Shown here piece after piece: positions 24,120 through 31,574 of a stretch of DNA of 47,070 nucleotides; the first letter of the stretch is position 1; each line of letters begins with the position of its first letter. A program made the translations under genes and the position numbers. Source of the stretch: an uncultured Blautia sp. (GTDB taxonomy: Bacteria > Bacillota > Clostridia > Lachnospirales > Lachnospiraceae); assembly GCA_938028845.1 (NCBI GenBank), contig CALIZJ010000029.1, positions 1-47,070 of the forward strand, written 5' to 3'. The notes under the pieces are model-generated. The model ran no database searches and was not told the DNA's origin. It saw only the letters and a list, made by a program, of their open reading frames with translations.

Positions 24120-24746
24120 ATGAAGAGAAAACGATGTCAGATCTGCGACGGGCCAATTGCCAATGGAAGGTGTAAACTGTGCGGGATGCCCTACCGTAAT
24201 GATGAGGTTTTATATCATCTGAATGAGAGCCGCAGCGACCATTATGGCCACGCTACGGATAAGGCGCAAAAAATAATGCGTGAAATGGAAATTCCTTTAG
24301 GAGATAAGGAAAAGAAGAAGAAACAAGAGGAAATGAAAAAAGAAATCCTGGCCCAGCAGCAGAAAGTGCGTCAGGAGGCAGTGGAGAGGATCAATACTAC
24401 AAAAGTACCGAATGCCGGAAAAGCTCCGGAGAAAAAGCCTGCATATAAAAGAAACAAAAAGGTGTCTTCTTATGAAAAGGAGAGGAGGAGTGCAAAGAAA
24501 GCTTCTTCCTGGATATCTTTCATCATTATCCTTGCAGTTATACTTTTTTCTTTGGCTCCGGACATTATAGAATATGTGCAGGAGCATTTTGGATATGAAT
24601 CGGTGTCCTTCTTTTCTCAGGAAGAGGACTATGCCGATGAAGATGTGATCGACATAAGGGATTATGGAAAGGATTTAGAGATACAGGAGATCAGCACAGA
24701 GGATACTCAATGGCTGGAAGAGTGGCTGAGGATGAATGCAAAATAA
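24120..24746 (+). CDS. zinc-ribbon, coiled-coil, single-pass membrane protein of unknown function
   Basis: 208 aa. The N-terminus carries a short zinc ribbon (Cys6/Cys9 and Cys18/Cys21). A highly charged Lys/Glu-rich, probably coiled-coil stretch spans ~55-125. One membrane helix follows at ~128-148 (SWISFIIILAVILFSL) and an acidic C-terminal tail of ~60 residues. With no signal peptide, the ribbon would be cytoplasmic and the tail outside. I do not recognise a family. It lies directly upstream of the second nrdD, which has its own promoter, so a functional link is not shown. Confidence 0.7.
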   Translation: MKRKRCQICDGPIANGRCKLCGMPYRNDEVLYHLNESRSDHYGHATDKAQKIMREMEIPLGDKEKKKKQEEMKKEILAQQQKVRQEAVERINTTKVPNAGKAPEKKPAYKRNKKVSSYEKERRSAKKASSWISFIIILAVILFSLAPDIIEYVQEHFGYESVSFFSQEEDYADEDVIDIRDYGKDLEIQEISTEDTQWLEEWLRMNAK

Positions 24747-24779
24747 AAATATTTTCCTATTCCCTTTTGATACAGGATG

Positions 24780-24855
24780 TGGTATACTCGGGAAAGTGAC
24801 ACCAAATATGGTACAAAATGGACGGAAAATTGAAAATATTGTCCATATCTTGTTT
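24780..24855 (+). promoter_or_regulatory. extended -10 promoter with two weak NrdR-like boxes before the second nrdD
   Basis: TGGTATACT (24780-24788) is an extended -10 element; no good -35 is visible. Downstream, ACACCAAATATGGTAC (24799-24814) and TGTCCATATCTTGTTT (24840-24855) each match about 11 of 15 informative positions of the NrdR-box pattern. Their centres are 41 bp apart, close to four helical turns. Their position over the start of transcription fits repression. The matches are weaker than those at 95-140. Confidence 0.4.
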
Positions 24856-24873
24856 TTTTAGGAGAAGGAAATC

Positions 24874-27009
24874 ATGATATATGTAATCAAAAAAGACGGA
24901 ACAAAGGAAGAGTTTAACGCTCAAAAAATTGTTGCGGCAGTAAATAAATCAGCTCAGCGCATCCTTTATACATTTTCCCAGGAGGAAAAGGATTTTATCT
25001 GCCGTTTTGCTGAAGAACATGCATATTCCCTGGGAAAAGAAGAAATCGCTATCCAGGAGATGCACAATATTGTGGAAGGCGCCCTTGAGAGGGTAAATCC
25101 GGCTGTGGCAAAAAGTTATCGGGATTACAGGAATTATAAACTGGATTTTATCCATATGATGGATGATGTGTATACGAAAAGCCAGGCCATCCGATATATT
25201 GGAGATAAGAGCAATGCAAATACGGACAGTGCCCTTGTAGCCACCAAGAGAAGCCTTATTTTTAATGAGTTAAACAAAGAGCTTTACCGCAAGTTCTTTA
25301 TGAACCGGAATGAGCTGCAGGCATGTAAAGACGGTTATATTTATATCCATGACCAGTCGGCCCGCCTGGATACGATGAACTGCTGCCTTTTTGACGTGGC
25401 GGCTGTGCTGAAAGACGGCTTTGAGATGGGAAATGTCTGGTATAATGAGCCGAAAACCCTGGACACAGCTTTTGACGTTATGGGCGATATTATTTTAAGC
25501 ACAGCAGCCCAGCAGTATGGCGGTTTTACGGTTCCTGAGGTGGATAAAATCCTGGCGCCCTATGCGAAAAAAAGTTATGATAAATACATTTCTGAGTTTT
25601 TGAAATACTCTGATGAAAGCTGGAGCGGAAGGGAAGAAAGAGCCATTGAATACGCGCTGGATAAGGTGCGCAGAGATTACGACCAGGGATGGCAGGGAAT
25701 CGAATATAAACTGAACACGGTAGGTTCCTCCAGGGGAGATTATCCCTTTGTGACAGTGACCTTAGGCCTTGGGACTGGACAGTTTGAAAAAATGTGCAGT
25801 ATGTCCCTTTTAGCCGTGCATAAGGGCGGCCAGGGAAAAGAGGGACATAAAAAACCGGTTCTGTTTCCTAAGATTGTATTTTTATATGATGAGAATATCC
25901 ATGGCCCCGGAAAGTGCTGTGAAGACGTATTTGAAGCCGGAGTAGACTGCTCGGCGAAGACCATGTATCCGGATTGGCTGTCTTTATCCGGAAAGGGTTA
26001 CATTGCAAGCATGTATAAGCAGTACGGCAAGGTGATAAGCCCGATGGGCTGCCGGGCCTTTTTAAGCCCCTGGTATGAAAGAGGCGGTATGAATCCGGCG
26101 GATGAAAAGGATGTTCCCGTATTTGTAGGAAGATTTAATGTGGGAGCGGTAAGTCTGCATCTTCCAATGATCCTTGCAAAAGCACGGGCAGAGAGCCGGG
26201 ATTTTTATGAGGTTCTTGACTTTTATCTGGAGATGATCCGAAACCTGCACATCCGTACCTACGAATATTTAGGACAGATGCGGGCGTCCACAAATCCGCT
26301 GGCATACTGTGAGGGCGGCTTTTACGGCGGGCATCTTAAGCCCCATGAAAAAATCGGAAAAATTTTAAAGCCTATGACCGCATCCTTTGGAATCACGGCT
26401 TTAAATGAACTTCAGGAGCTGTATAACGGCAAGTCCATACGGGAAGACGGACAGTTTGCGCTGGAAGTTTTGAAATATATTAACGACAAGGTAAATCAGT
26501 TTAAGCAGGAGGACGGTTATCTTTACGCAATCTATGGAACTCCGGCGGAGAGCCTCTGCGGGCTGCAGGTAGAGCAGTTCAGAAAAATGTATGGAATCGT
26601 AGAAGGAGTTTCGGACCGTCCTTATGTGAGCAACAGCTTCCACTGCCATGTGACAGAAGATGTGACACCTATTGAAAAGCAGGATCTGGAAGGCCGCTTC
26701 TGGGAACTGTGCAACGGCGGAAAGATCCAGTATGTACGTTATCCCATTGACTATAATAGAGAAGCGATTCGCACCCTGATCCGCCGGGCAATGGATTTGG
26801 GATATTATGAAGGGGTAAATCTTTCTTTGGCATACTGCGACGACTGCGGACATGAAGAGTTGGAGATGGATGTGTGTCCGGTATGCGGTTCCAGGAATCT
26901 GACCAAGATTGACCGTATGAACGGCTATCTCTCTTACAGCAGGGTCCACGGGGACACCAGATTAAACGAGGCAAAGATGGCGGAGATCGCAGAGAGAAAG
27001 TCCATGTAA
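24874..27009 (+). CDS. nrdD: anaerobic ribonucleoside-triphosphate reductase, second paralog
   Basis: 711-aa class III reductase of a different subtype from the one at 248. It has an N-terminal ATP-cone (~1-90), an NCC motif (Cys170/Cys171) and MGCRAF (Cys393) as the active-site cysteine candidates, a C-terminal two-pair zinc site (CDDC and CPVC) and a glycyl-radical motif RMNGYLSY with Gly684. These match the E. coli/T4 type that uses formate as reductant. No redoxin domain is attached and no nrdG follows. The gene is bounded by its own promoter and terminator. Confidence 0.92.
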   Translation: MIYVIKKDGTKEEFNAQKIVAAVNKSAQRILYTFSQEEKDFICRFAEEHAYSLGKEEIAIQEMHNIVEGALERVNPAVAKSYRDYRNYKLDFIHMMDDVYTKSQAIRYIGDKSNANTDSALVATKRSLIFNELNKELYRKFFMNRNELQACKDGYIYIHDQSARLDTMNCCLFDVAAVLKDGFEMGNVWYNEPKTLDTAFDVMGDIILSTAAQQYGGFTVPEVDKILAPYAKKSYDKYISEFLKYSDESWSGREERAIEYALDKVRRDYDQGWQGIEYKLNTVGSSRGDYPFVTVTLGLGTGQFEKMCSMSLLAVHKGGQGKEGHKKPVLFPKIVFLYDENIHGPGKCCEDVFEAGVDCSAKTMYPDWLSLSGKGYIASMYKQYGKVISPMGCRAFLSPWYERGGMNPADEKDVPVFVGRFNVGAVSLHLPMILAKARAESRDFYEVLDFYLEMIRNLHIRTYEYLGQMRASTNPLAYCEGGFYGGHLKPHEKIGKILKPMTASFGITALNELQELYNGKSIREDGQFALEVLKYINDKVNQFKQEDGYLYAIYGTPAESLCGLQVEQFRKMYGIVEGVSDRPYVSNSFHCHVTEDVTPIEKQDLEGRFWELCNGGKIQYVRYPIDYNREAIRTLIRRAMDLGYYEGVNLSLAYCDDCGHEELEMDVCPVCGSRNLTKIDRMNGYLSYSRVHGDTRLNEAKMAEIAERKSM

Positions 27010-27036
27010 ACAAATGAAAATTTTAGATAAAAACCA

Positions 27037-27067
27037 AGCCAGGTCATGAAAAAGACCTGGCTGTTTT
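27037..27067 (+). terminator. terminator of the second nrdD
   Basis: AGCCAGGTC (27037-27045), loop of 8, GACCTGGCT (27054-27062), then GTTTTT. Confidence 0.85.
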
Positions 27068-27114
27068 TATGCAGGGGTTTGGCTAAGAAGCTGAGATGTC
27101 TTTCTTTAGAGAAG

Positions 27115-29862
27115 TCATTTTTTCAGACGGCGGAGCTTTACCAGAAGAAAGATAAAAATCCATCCGCCGGCTCCAAAAAGGAGCCCTGGTACAAGGTAAG
27201 GGGTCTGGTACTTTAACTGGATCTGATTTTCCCCGGCGGGCGCTTCCACTGCCATATATAAGGTGTTTGCCTGTTTAAGAGGAACCTTTTCTCCATTTAC
27301 CCAGGCTGTCCAGCCTTTGGAATAAGGGATGGAAAACACCACGGCCTTAGGCTGATCCAGGCTGACGGACAGAGTGACCTGGTTATCGGAGAAGACGGGA
27401 AGTTCCTGGATATCTTCTCTTCTTTCCGCGGCATATAGATTCAGCTTTTCCATAGGCTGGCAGCAGACGTTAATGCTCTCGAAAGAATAACGGCCAGGTT
27501 TGGAAAAGACAAGGTCAATACATGAAAAGGCACCCTCCTGATATCCCAGATTGCCTGTAAAGTCCGTACGATTGCTGTAATAGTTATTTTTTTTAGAAAC
27601 CAGGGAGATTACACGGGAAGACCGGATATTTCGCCCGCGCCCTCTTAAAGAAATCGTGGTTTCTGTCTCTGATTTTCCAGCCGCGTCTGTGACCCCTTCA
27701 TATAGCAGATTTTCAAAAATAACGTAAGTTTCACACTGAGGAAGTCCCTGGAAGGAAAGCCTCAGGGAAGCCTTGGGTTTTGTCACTGTGATCGTATTTC
27801 CTTCCACAGTAAGCCCCTTTCTGTCAATGACCTGGTAGGGGAGAAAGCGGGAAAGATCTTCTGGTTCGCATAGAGGAAGACTGCTGTCAGAAAGAACGGC
27901 ACCCTGGAGCATCGCCTGCTGCCGGGCTGCAATGTGCATATTGTCATAAGTGCTTTTAGGGATATAGCTGTCATAAGTATAGGCAAAAGGAAGGGCATTT
28001 TCATCTTCGCAGAGGGAATAGGTTTTTGCTCCGGAGCCTTCGTTGGAAAGAAGAAGTTTCTTTCGTTCCTGGAAGCCATAGGGGATGTATTTTTCCTGTC
28101 CGGCAAAGTAGCGCACAGAAGCCAGTTTCATAAGGAAAGCCCTGTCGTTGAGATTTTGCATCCTTTGTTCATAAGGACGGTTAAAGCCGGTTTCCTGCTG
28201 ATACTGATTTAATGTTTTATCCACCATAGAGAAAAAATACTGAGTCCCGGAAAGTTTTGTGAGTAAGGAGGCATTATACTGGATCGGAGTTCCCATTTGT
28301 TCCACACGGTAATCTTCTGCAGCAGGAAGATTTTGCATTTCCCGGGAGATGGGATCTAGGGCGGTTTCGTATGCTTTTTCGCTGTCCACGAAAGCCTCTG
28401 CACAGGATAAAGGATTTCCGGCGGGGGTAAAAAGAAAGTACATATTCGTAAAAATTCCTGCTGCCGCAGCCGTCATGGTAAAGGCAAAGCGAAGGACACG
28501 TTTTTTTCTGAGAGGCAGACGTAAAAGTATAAGCAGCACTCCGATGCAGCAGGCGATGACTGCAGTAGAAACTGTCCAGGGATTCTGCACAGCAGGAATG
28601 GCAGCTACATAAATTCCATAGAGAAAAAATCCTCCTGAGAGAAGCAGATGTTTCTTTCTGGAAAAACGAAAAATGGCAGGGTACATTCTTGCAAACAGGA
28701 AACACAAAAGCATCACCATTGCCCAACTGTAGCGATTTGTAGCGTAGGAAAAACCATTCATGATATGCCCGCCAAAGGGGATTGCCAATAAAGTGAGGAG
28801 AAAGAAAATGCTTAACTTTAACGCCTTTCTTCCTTTCCCTAAAAAGAGTGCCAAAATCCCTCCAAAGGAAATAACCGATACCCCTATAATTGTGTGATGG
28901 GACTGGTATTTGCCGAAAAGTGCAGGGAAAAGTCCAAGATAGTACTGGATGGAGTAGTGGGCGGGAAGGTAAGTATCCGCGTTTAAACGTCCGGTTTCTA
29001 AAAACGCACCTAGTACGGGCAGAAACACCGGCATGGCTAAGAGAATACTGGCAAGGGAATAAATGGCAAAACGAAAAAGCCATCCCATGACAGAGCGGAA
29101 GCTTCTCTTGGAAAAGAGGCTGAAATACCGGAAAATGGCGTAAAAGATGGTTAAGATTCCCAGCATATAGAAAAAATAAAAATTAGACATAGCGGAAACC
29201 GCCACCATACAGGTATAGAGCCAGGGCGTTTTTTTGTGATAAATTTTTTCTACCCCTAAAAGAAGGAGGGGGAAATATATGCAGGGATTAATAAAAAAGG
29301 GATGTTTCAGTCCGCACAGGAGGATCCAGCCGGAAAAAACATAAAGCATGGAGCCGCAGAGTGTGGCATCATTTTTACACCCCCGCGACTTACAGTAAAG
29401 GGAAAAAGCCCCTCCTGCAAGATACATGCGCAGAATGAGCAGAAAATTATAGAGGTATTCCGTATAAGGAGCAGGCACAAAGGCAGACAAAAGATTCAGT
29501 GGATCGCCGATGGTGTAGTAATGCAGGGTGGTAAGGATGTCGGAGCCATAGCCGATATGGAGATCCCACATGGGAAGGGTATGCTCCAGGAAAATTTTGG
29601 AAGGGAGCTGACGGAGAAATTCCCCGTAATAGGCAAGGCAGATATAATGCTGGCGCATACCATCTGCATTAGGTCCCCAGATAAAGGATTTACCGGAGAG
29701 GGCGTATACTGTAATGATTACAGATGCAAAAAGAAGAAAAAATATGCTGTAAGCCAGAATATAGCTTTTGCGGCTTTCTTTGGCTGGCTTTGAAATAGTC
29801 TTAGGTAAAGAGAATGATCCTGCTGTTTTCATAATCCATTTTTGAAAGGAGGAGCTTTTCAT
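27115..29862 (-). CDS. YfhO-family integral membrane protein
   Basis: 915 aa. The first ~480 residues contain about a dozen membrane helices with a GT-C-like loop (NADGMRQHYICLAYYGEFLR and YGSDILTTLHYYTIGDPLN). Then comes a ~380-residue extracytoplasmic beta-rich region (~500-880) and a last C-terminal helix with a basic end. This is the YfhO architecture, linked in Gram-positives to glycosylation of lipoteichoic acid or other surface polymers; the exact sugar and acceptor are unknown. It lies 33 bp downstream of the carbamate-kinase-like gene. Its ribosome site and start codon are inside a perfect hairpin. Confidence 0.85.
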   Translation of the reverse strand: MKSSSFQKWIMKTAGSFSLPKTISKPAKESRKSYILAYSIFFLLFASVIITVYALSGKSFIWGPNADGMRQHYICLAYYGEFLRQLPSKIFLEHTLPMWDLHIGYGSDILTTLHYYTIGDPLNLLSAFVPAPYTEYLYNFLLILRMYLAGGAFSLYCKSRGCKNDATLCGSMLYVFSGWILLCGLKHPFFINPCIYFPLLLLGVEKIYHKKTPWLYTCMVAVSAMSNFYFFYMLGILTIFYAIFRYFSLFSKRSFRSVMGWLFRFAIYSLASILLAMPVFLPVLGAFLETGRLNADTYLPAHYSIQYYLGLFPALFGKYQSHHTIIGVSVISFGGILALFLGKGRKALKLSIFFLLTLLAIPFGGHIMNGFSYATNRYSWAMVMLLCFLFARMYPAIFRFSRKKHLLLSGGFFLYGIYVAAIPAVQNPWTVSTAVIACCIGVLLILLRLPLRKKRVLRFAFTMTAAAAGIFTNMYFLFTPAGNPLSCAEAFVDSEKAYETALDPISREMQNLPAAEDYRVEQMGTPIQYNASLLTKLSGTQYFFSMVDKTLNQYQQETGFNRPYEQRMQNLNDRAFLMKLASVRYFAGQEKYIPYGFQERKKLLLSNEGSGAKTYSLCEDENALPFAYTYDSYIPKSTYDNMHIAARQQAMLQGAVLSDSSLPLCEPEDLSRFLPYQVIDRKGLTVEGNTITVTKPKASLRLSFQGLPQCETYVIFENLLYEGVTDAAGKSETETTISLRGRGRNIRSSRVISLVSKKNNYYSNRTDFTGNLGYQEGAFSCIDLVFSKPGRYSFESINVCCQPMEKLNLYAAERREDIQELPVFSDNQVTLSVSLDQPKAVVFSIPYSKGWTAWVNGEKVPLKQANTLYMAVEAPAGENQIQLKYQTPYLVPGLLFGAGGWIFIFLLVKLRRLKK

Positions 29863-29877
29863 GGTGTGAAAAGCTCC
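29851..29877 (-). promoter_or_regulatory. hairpin covering the ribosome site and start codon of the YfhO gene
   Basis: On the minus strand GGAGCTTTTC (29877-29868), loop ACACCAT and GAAAAGCTCC (29860-29851) form a perfect 10-bp stem. The left arm holds the Shine-Dalgarno GGAG, and the ATG (29862-29860) spans the loop and the base of the right arm. No T run follows, so it is more likely a translational control element than a terminator. Confidence 0.55.
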
Positions 29878-29895
29878 TGGGATTTTATAAAAGTA

Positions 29896-30825
29896 TTATT
29901 TAATGATCGTTCCTGTCTTTTCCCGATAACCGTCTTTGGCATGGGGAATGTCTGTGATAATGGTACGGCGTCCCTCACCTTTTTCAATGAAGGAAATACC
30001 CGCTTCAAATTTCGGGAGCATGGAGCCGGGAGCAAACTGGTTCTCGCTCATATGCTTTTTCGCTTCTTCCACGGTAAGTTCATCTAAGAATTCTTCTTTG
30101 TCTGTACCCAGATTCAAACTTACTTTTTCTACACTTGTAAGGATTAAAAGAGTGTCGGCATTTAAAGCTTCCGCCATAAAGCCGCTGGCAAGGTCTTTTT
30201 CAATGATGGCGCTTGCGCCGTGAAGATCGATCCCCTGCTCCATGACGGGAATACCGCCGCCCCCTGCTGCAATAACCACCTGTCCTGCATCTACCAGGGT
30301 ACGGATGGTCTCTAATTCGATGATCTTCTGGGGCTTTGGAGAAGCTAAGATCCTGCGGTAGCCGCCTTCTACAGGTGTTACAAAATTTCCTTTTTCTTCC
30401 TCTGCTTCCGCTTCCTCGGCGGTGAGAATACGGCCGATGATCTTTTCCGGCTCTGCAAAGGCATCGTCATAAGGATCGATAACTACCTGGGTGAGAACGG
30501 TGCTCACTGGTTTATAAATTCCCCGGGAAATTAGTTCTGCACGGATCGCATTCTGGAGATCGTATCCGATGTAGCCCTGACTCATGGCAGAGCAGACAGA
30601 CATGGGGGCGAATGTATAATCAGGATGTGCCTTTCCAAATTCATTCATCGCTGTATGGATCATGCCTACCTGAGGACCATTGCTGTGTGAGATGACTACA
30701 CGGGTCCCTTCCTCCACCAGATCAGCGATGGCCTTTGCGGCTTTTTTTGTAGCGGTTTTCTGCTCGGGCAGGGTAGTACCTAAAGCTCTGTGACCTAGTG
30801 CAACTACTACGATTTTTTCGCTCAT
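29896..30825 (-). CDS. carbamate kinase-like amino-acid-kinase-fold enzyme with altered active-site loop
   Basis: 309 aa, the normal length of carbamate kinase (carbamoyl phosphate + ADP to ATP + ammonia + CO2). Most family hallmarks are present: SNGPQVG, TVLTQVVIDP, SPKP, AAGGGGIPV, the DKD-like EKDLAS and FAPGSMLPK. The N-terminal phosphate-binding loop, ALGGNAL in typical carbamate kinases, reads ALGHRALG here (His12, Arg13), and SHGNGPQ is SHSNGPQ (Ser48). These residues surround the phosphoryl-transfer site, so the acceptor may differ. No arcA or arcB gene is near. A usable GAGGT precedes the ATG. Confidence 0.8.
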   Translation of the reverse strand: MSEKIVVVALGHRALGTTLPEQKTATKKAAKAIADLVEEGTRVVISHSNGPQVGMIHTAMNEFGKAHPDYTFAPMSVCSAMSQGYIGYDLQNAIRAELISRGIYKPVSTVLTQVVIDPYDDAFAEPEKIIGRILTAEEAEAEEEKGNFVTPVEGGYRRILASPKPQKIIELETIRTLVDAGQVVIAAGGGGIPVMEQGIDLHGASAIIEKDLASGFMAEALNADTLLILTSVEKVSLNLGTDKEEFLDELTVEEAKKHMSENQFAPGSMLPKFEAGISFIEKGEGRRTIITDIPHAKDGYREKTGTIIK

Positions 30826-30859
30826 AGGAAGTACCTCATTTCTTTTGGTTTATCTTTTT

Positions 30860-30888
30860 ATTATAAAAGGCGGATGAGGGAATTGCAA
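30860..30888 (-). promoter_or_regulatory. promoter of the carbamate-kinase-like gene
   Basis: Minus-strand TTGCAA (30888-30883) and TATAAT (30865-30860), 17-bp spacer. Confidence 0.75.
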
Positions 30889-30962
30889 TAAAAACTAATG
30901 AATTTTAAGAAGATTTTAAGAAGATGGATTTCCTTTTAGGAATTGGTTTGGAAAGCAACAAG

Positions 30963-30998
30963 AAGCCCCGCATTGCTGCGGGGGTTCCTTGCTTTTTT
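30963..30998 (+). terminator. terminator-like hairpin of repeat unit 1
   Basis: AAGCCCCGCA (30963-30972), TTGC loop and TGCGGGGGTT (30977-30986) with one G-G mismatch, then a T run at 30993-30998. It ends only about 3 nt before the Shine-Dalgarno of the small ORF, so it is either an attenuator for that ORF or an end point for upstream plus-strand RNA. Confidence 0.55.
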
Positions 30999-31015
30999 GA
31001 GGGGGGAGATAGAGA

Positions 31016-31102
31016 GTGGTTATTCATCTATCCGAGATTTATTATAGCGGAGAAATGTGTGCAAAGTGTGTCGAGTTTCTGAAAGAAATCGAAAAATTAT
31101 AA
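31016..31102 (+). CDS. putative 28-aa small protein, copy 1
   Basis: A GTG start 7 nt after GGGGGGAG opens a 28-codon frame beginning MVIHLSEIYYS and ending in a charged, Leu/Ile-spaced helix-like tail with two Cys. An in-frame TAG six nt upstream fixes the start. The second copy at 31189 keeps the same frame, length and stop, with L/V, I/L and L/V exchanges at hydrophobic tail positions, which suggests coding constraint. No family is recognised. No convincing promoter is seen between it and the divergent kinase-like gene. Confidence 0.45.
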   Translation: MVIHLSEIYYSGEMCAKCVEFLKEIEKL

Positions 31103-31137
31103 AGGTTTTTTAAATTTATTTTTTTATAGACGCTAAG

Positions 31138-31171
31138 AACCCCCGCATTGCTGCGAGGGTTCCACTTTTTT
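31138..31171 (+). terminator. terminator-like hairpin of repeat unit 2
   Basis: AACCCCCGCA (31138-31147), TTGC loop and TGCGAGGGTT (31152-31161) with one C-A mismatch, followed by a T run at 31165-31171. It could terminate transcription after copy 1 and/or attenuate copy 2. Confidence 0.6.
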
Positions 31172-31188
31172 GAGGGGGGAGATAGAGA

Positions 31189-31275
31189 GTGGTTATTCAT
31201 CTATCCGAGATTTATTATAGCCAAGAAATGTGTGCAAAGTATGACGGCTTTGTAAAAGAATTAGAAAAAGTATAA
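31189..31275 (+). CDS. putative 28-aa small protein, copy 2
   Basis: Same layout as copy 1: GAGGGGGGAG, 7-nt spacing, GTG start, first 11 residues identical (MVIHLSEIYYS), then EMCAK and a divergent but similarly charged tail (KELEKV). One of the two Cys of copy 1 is Tyr here. Function unknown; a leader peptide, toxin or short regulatory peptide are all possible. Confidence 0.45.
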   Translation: MVIHLSEIYYSQEMCAKYDGFVKELEKV

Positions 31276-31312
31276 AGAAAAATTAAAAAATCCATATAAT
31301 TATAGAAGCGGC

Positions 31313-31341
31313 TTGTAGTTTTTACAAAAGCGTGGTAGAGT
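31313..31341 (+). promoter_or_regulatory. promoter of the surface-protein transcript
   Basis: TTGTAG (31313-31318) and TAGAGT (31336-31341) with a 17-bp spacer. The start of transcription would be near 31348, a few bases before the structured leader. Confidence 0.45.
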
Positions 31342-31351
31342 ATAGCTATCT

Positions 31352-31508
31352 CATTTCCCTTTCTGTGGAAATGGATTTTGTTATTGTTCGGCGGGCTTGC
31401 CGGATGATAATTTTATTTCTTTTTGTACCGGTTCGGTACGTGAATCCCATTTTATGAATCGAAGAAGGCACTGTTGAAAATACGTGTTTGTGCCGGGAAG
31501 GGGGAATG
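31352..31508 (+). ncRNA. structured leader RNA upstream of the surface protein (unassigned)
   Basis: Hand pairing gives a closed architecture. P1: 31352-31363 with 31497-31508, 12 continuous pairs including two G-U. P2: 31370-31377 with 31443-31451, one bulged C. Inside P2 are P2a, 31381-31392 with 31399-31410 (12 pairs, GGGCTT loop), and P2b, 31425-31430 with 31434-31439 (GTACCG/CGGTAC). P3: GGCAC 31467-31471 with GTGCC 31490-31494. A competing hairpin TTTCC/GGAAA (31354-31358 with 31367-31371) would open P1. The layout resembles a riboswitch aptamer, but I recognise no known class. The distance to the surface-protein ATG is 66 nt. Confidence 0.6.
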
Positions 31509-31574
31509 TCTATGCCCTGAGAATGGAATATGAAAAGGAACTTGCAGGTATATAGGAAAATAGGAGATTATATT

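Larger units (their letters stand above)
30963..31275 (+). repeat. tandem repeat of a hairpin plus small ORF (two units, period about 173 bp)
   Basis: Unit 1 (30963-31102) and unit 2 (31138-31275) each contain a CCCCGCA-TTGC-TGCG hairpin, a T run, GAGGGGGGAG and a 28-codon ORF. The stretch from the T run through the first half of the ORF is almost identical. The two copies then diverge by substitutions without indels until the stop codon, after which similarity is lost apart from AAG. The 35-bp spacer between units is AT-rich. Together with the structured leader at 31352-31508 this accounts for most of the ~750-bp gap between the kinase-like gene and the surface protein. Confidence 0.85.

Noticed and set aside
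30905..31195. Minus-strand short ORFs starting MNNHSLSPPSKK across each hairpin of the tandem repeat.
   Set aside because: They run through the hairpins, change frame relation and length between copies, and lack a ribosome site, unlike the plus-strand 28-codon frames.
31441..31530. CACTG followed by GGGAAGG in the surface-protein leader looked like part of a cobalamin riboswitch.
   Set aside because: The B12 box and the GC-GTCCCGC core are missing, and the bases are explained by the P1 and P3 helices of a different structure.
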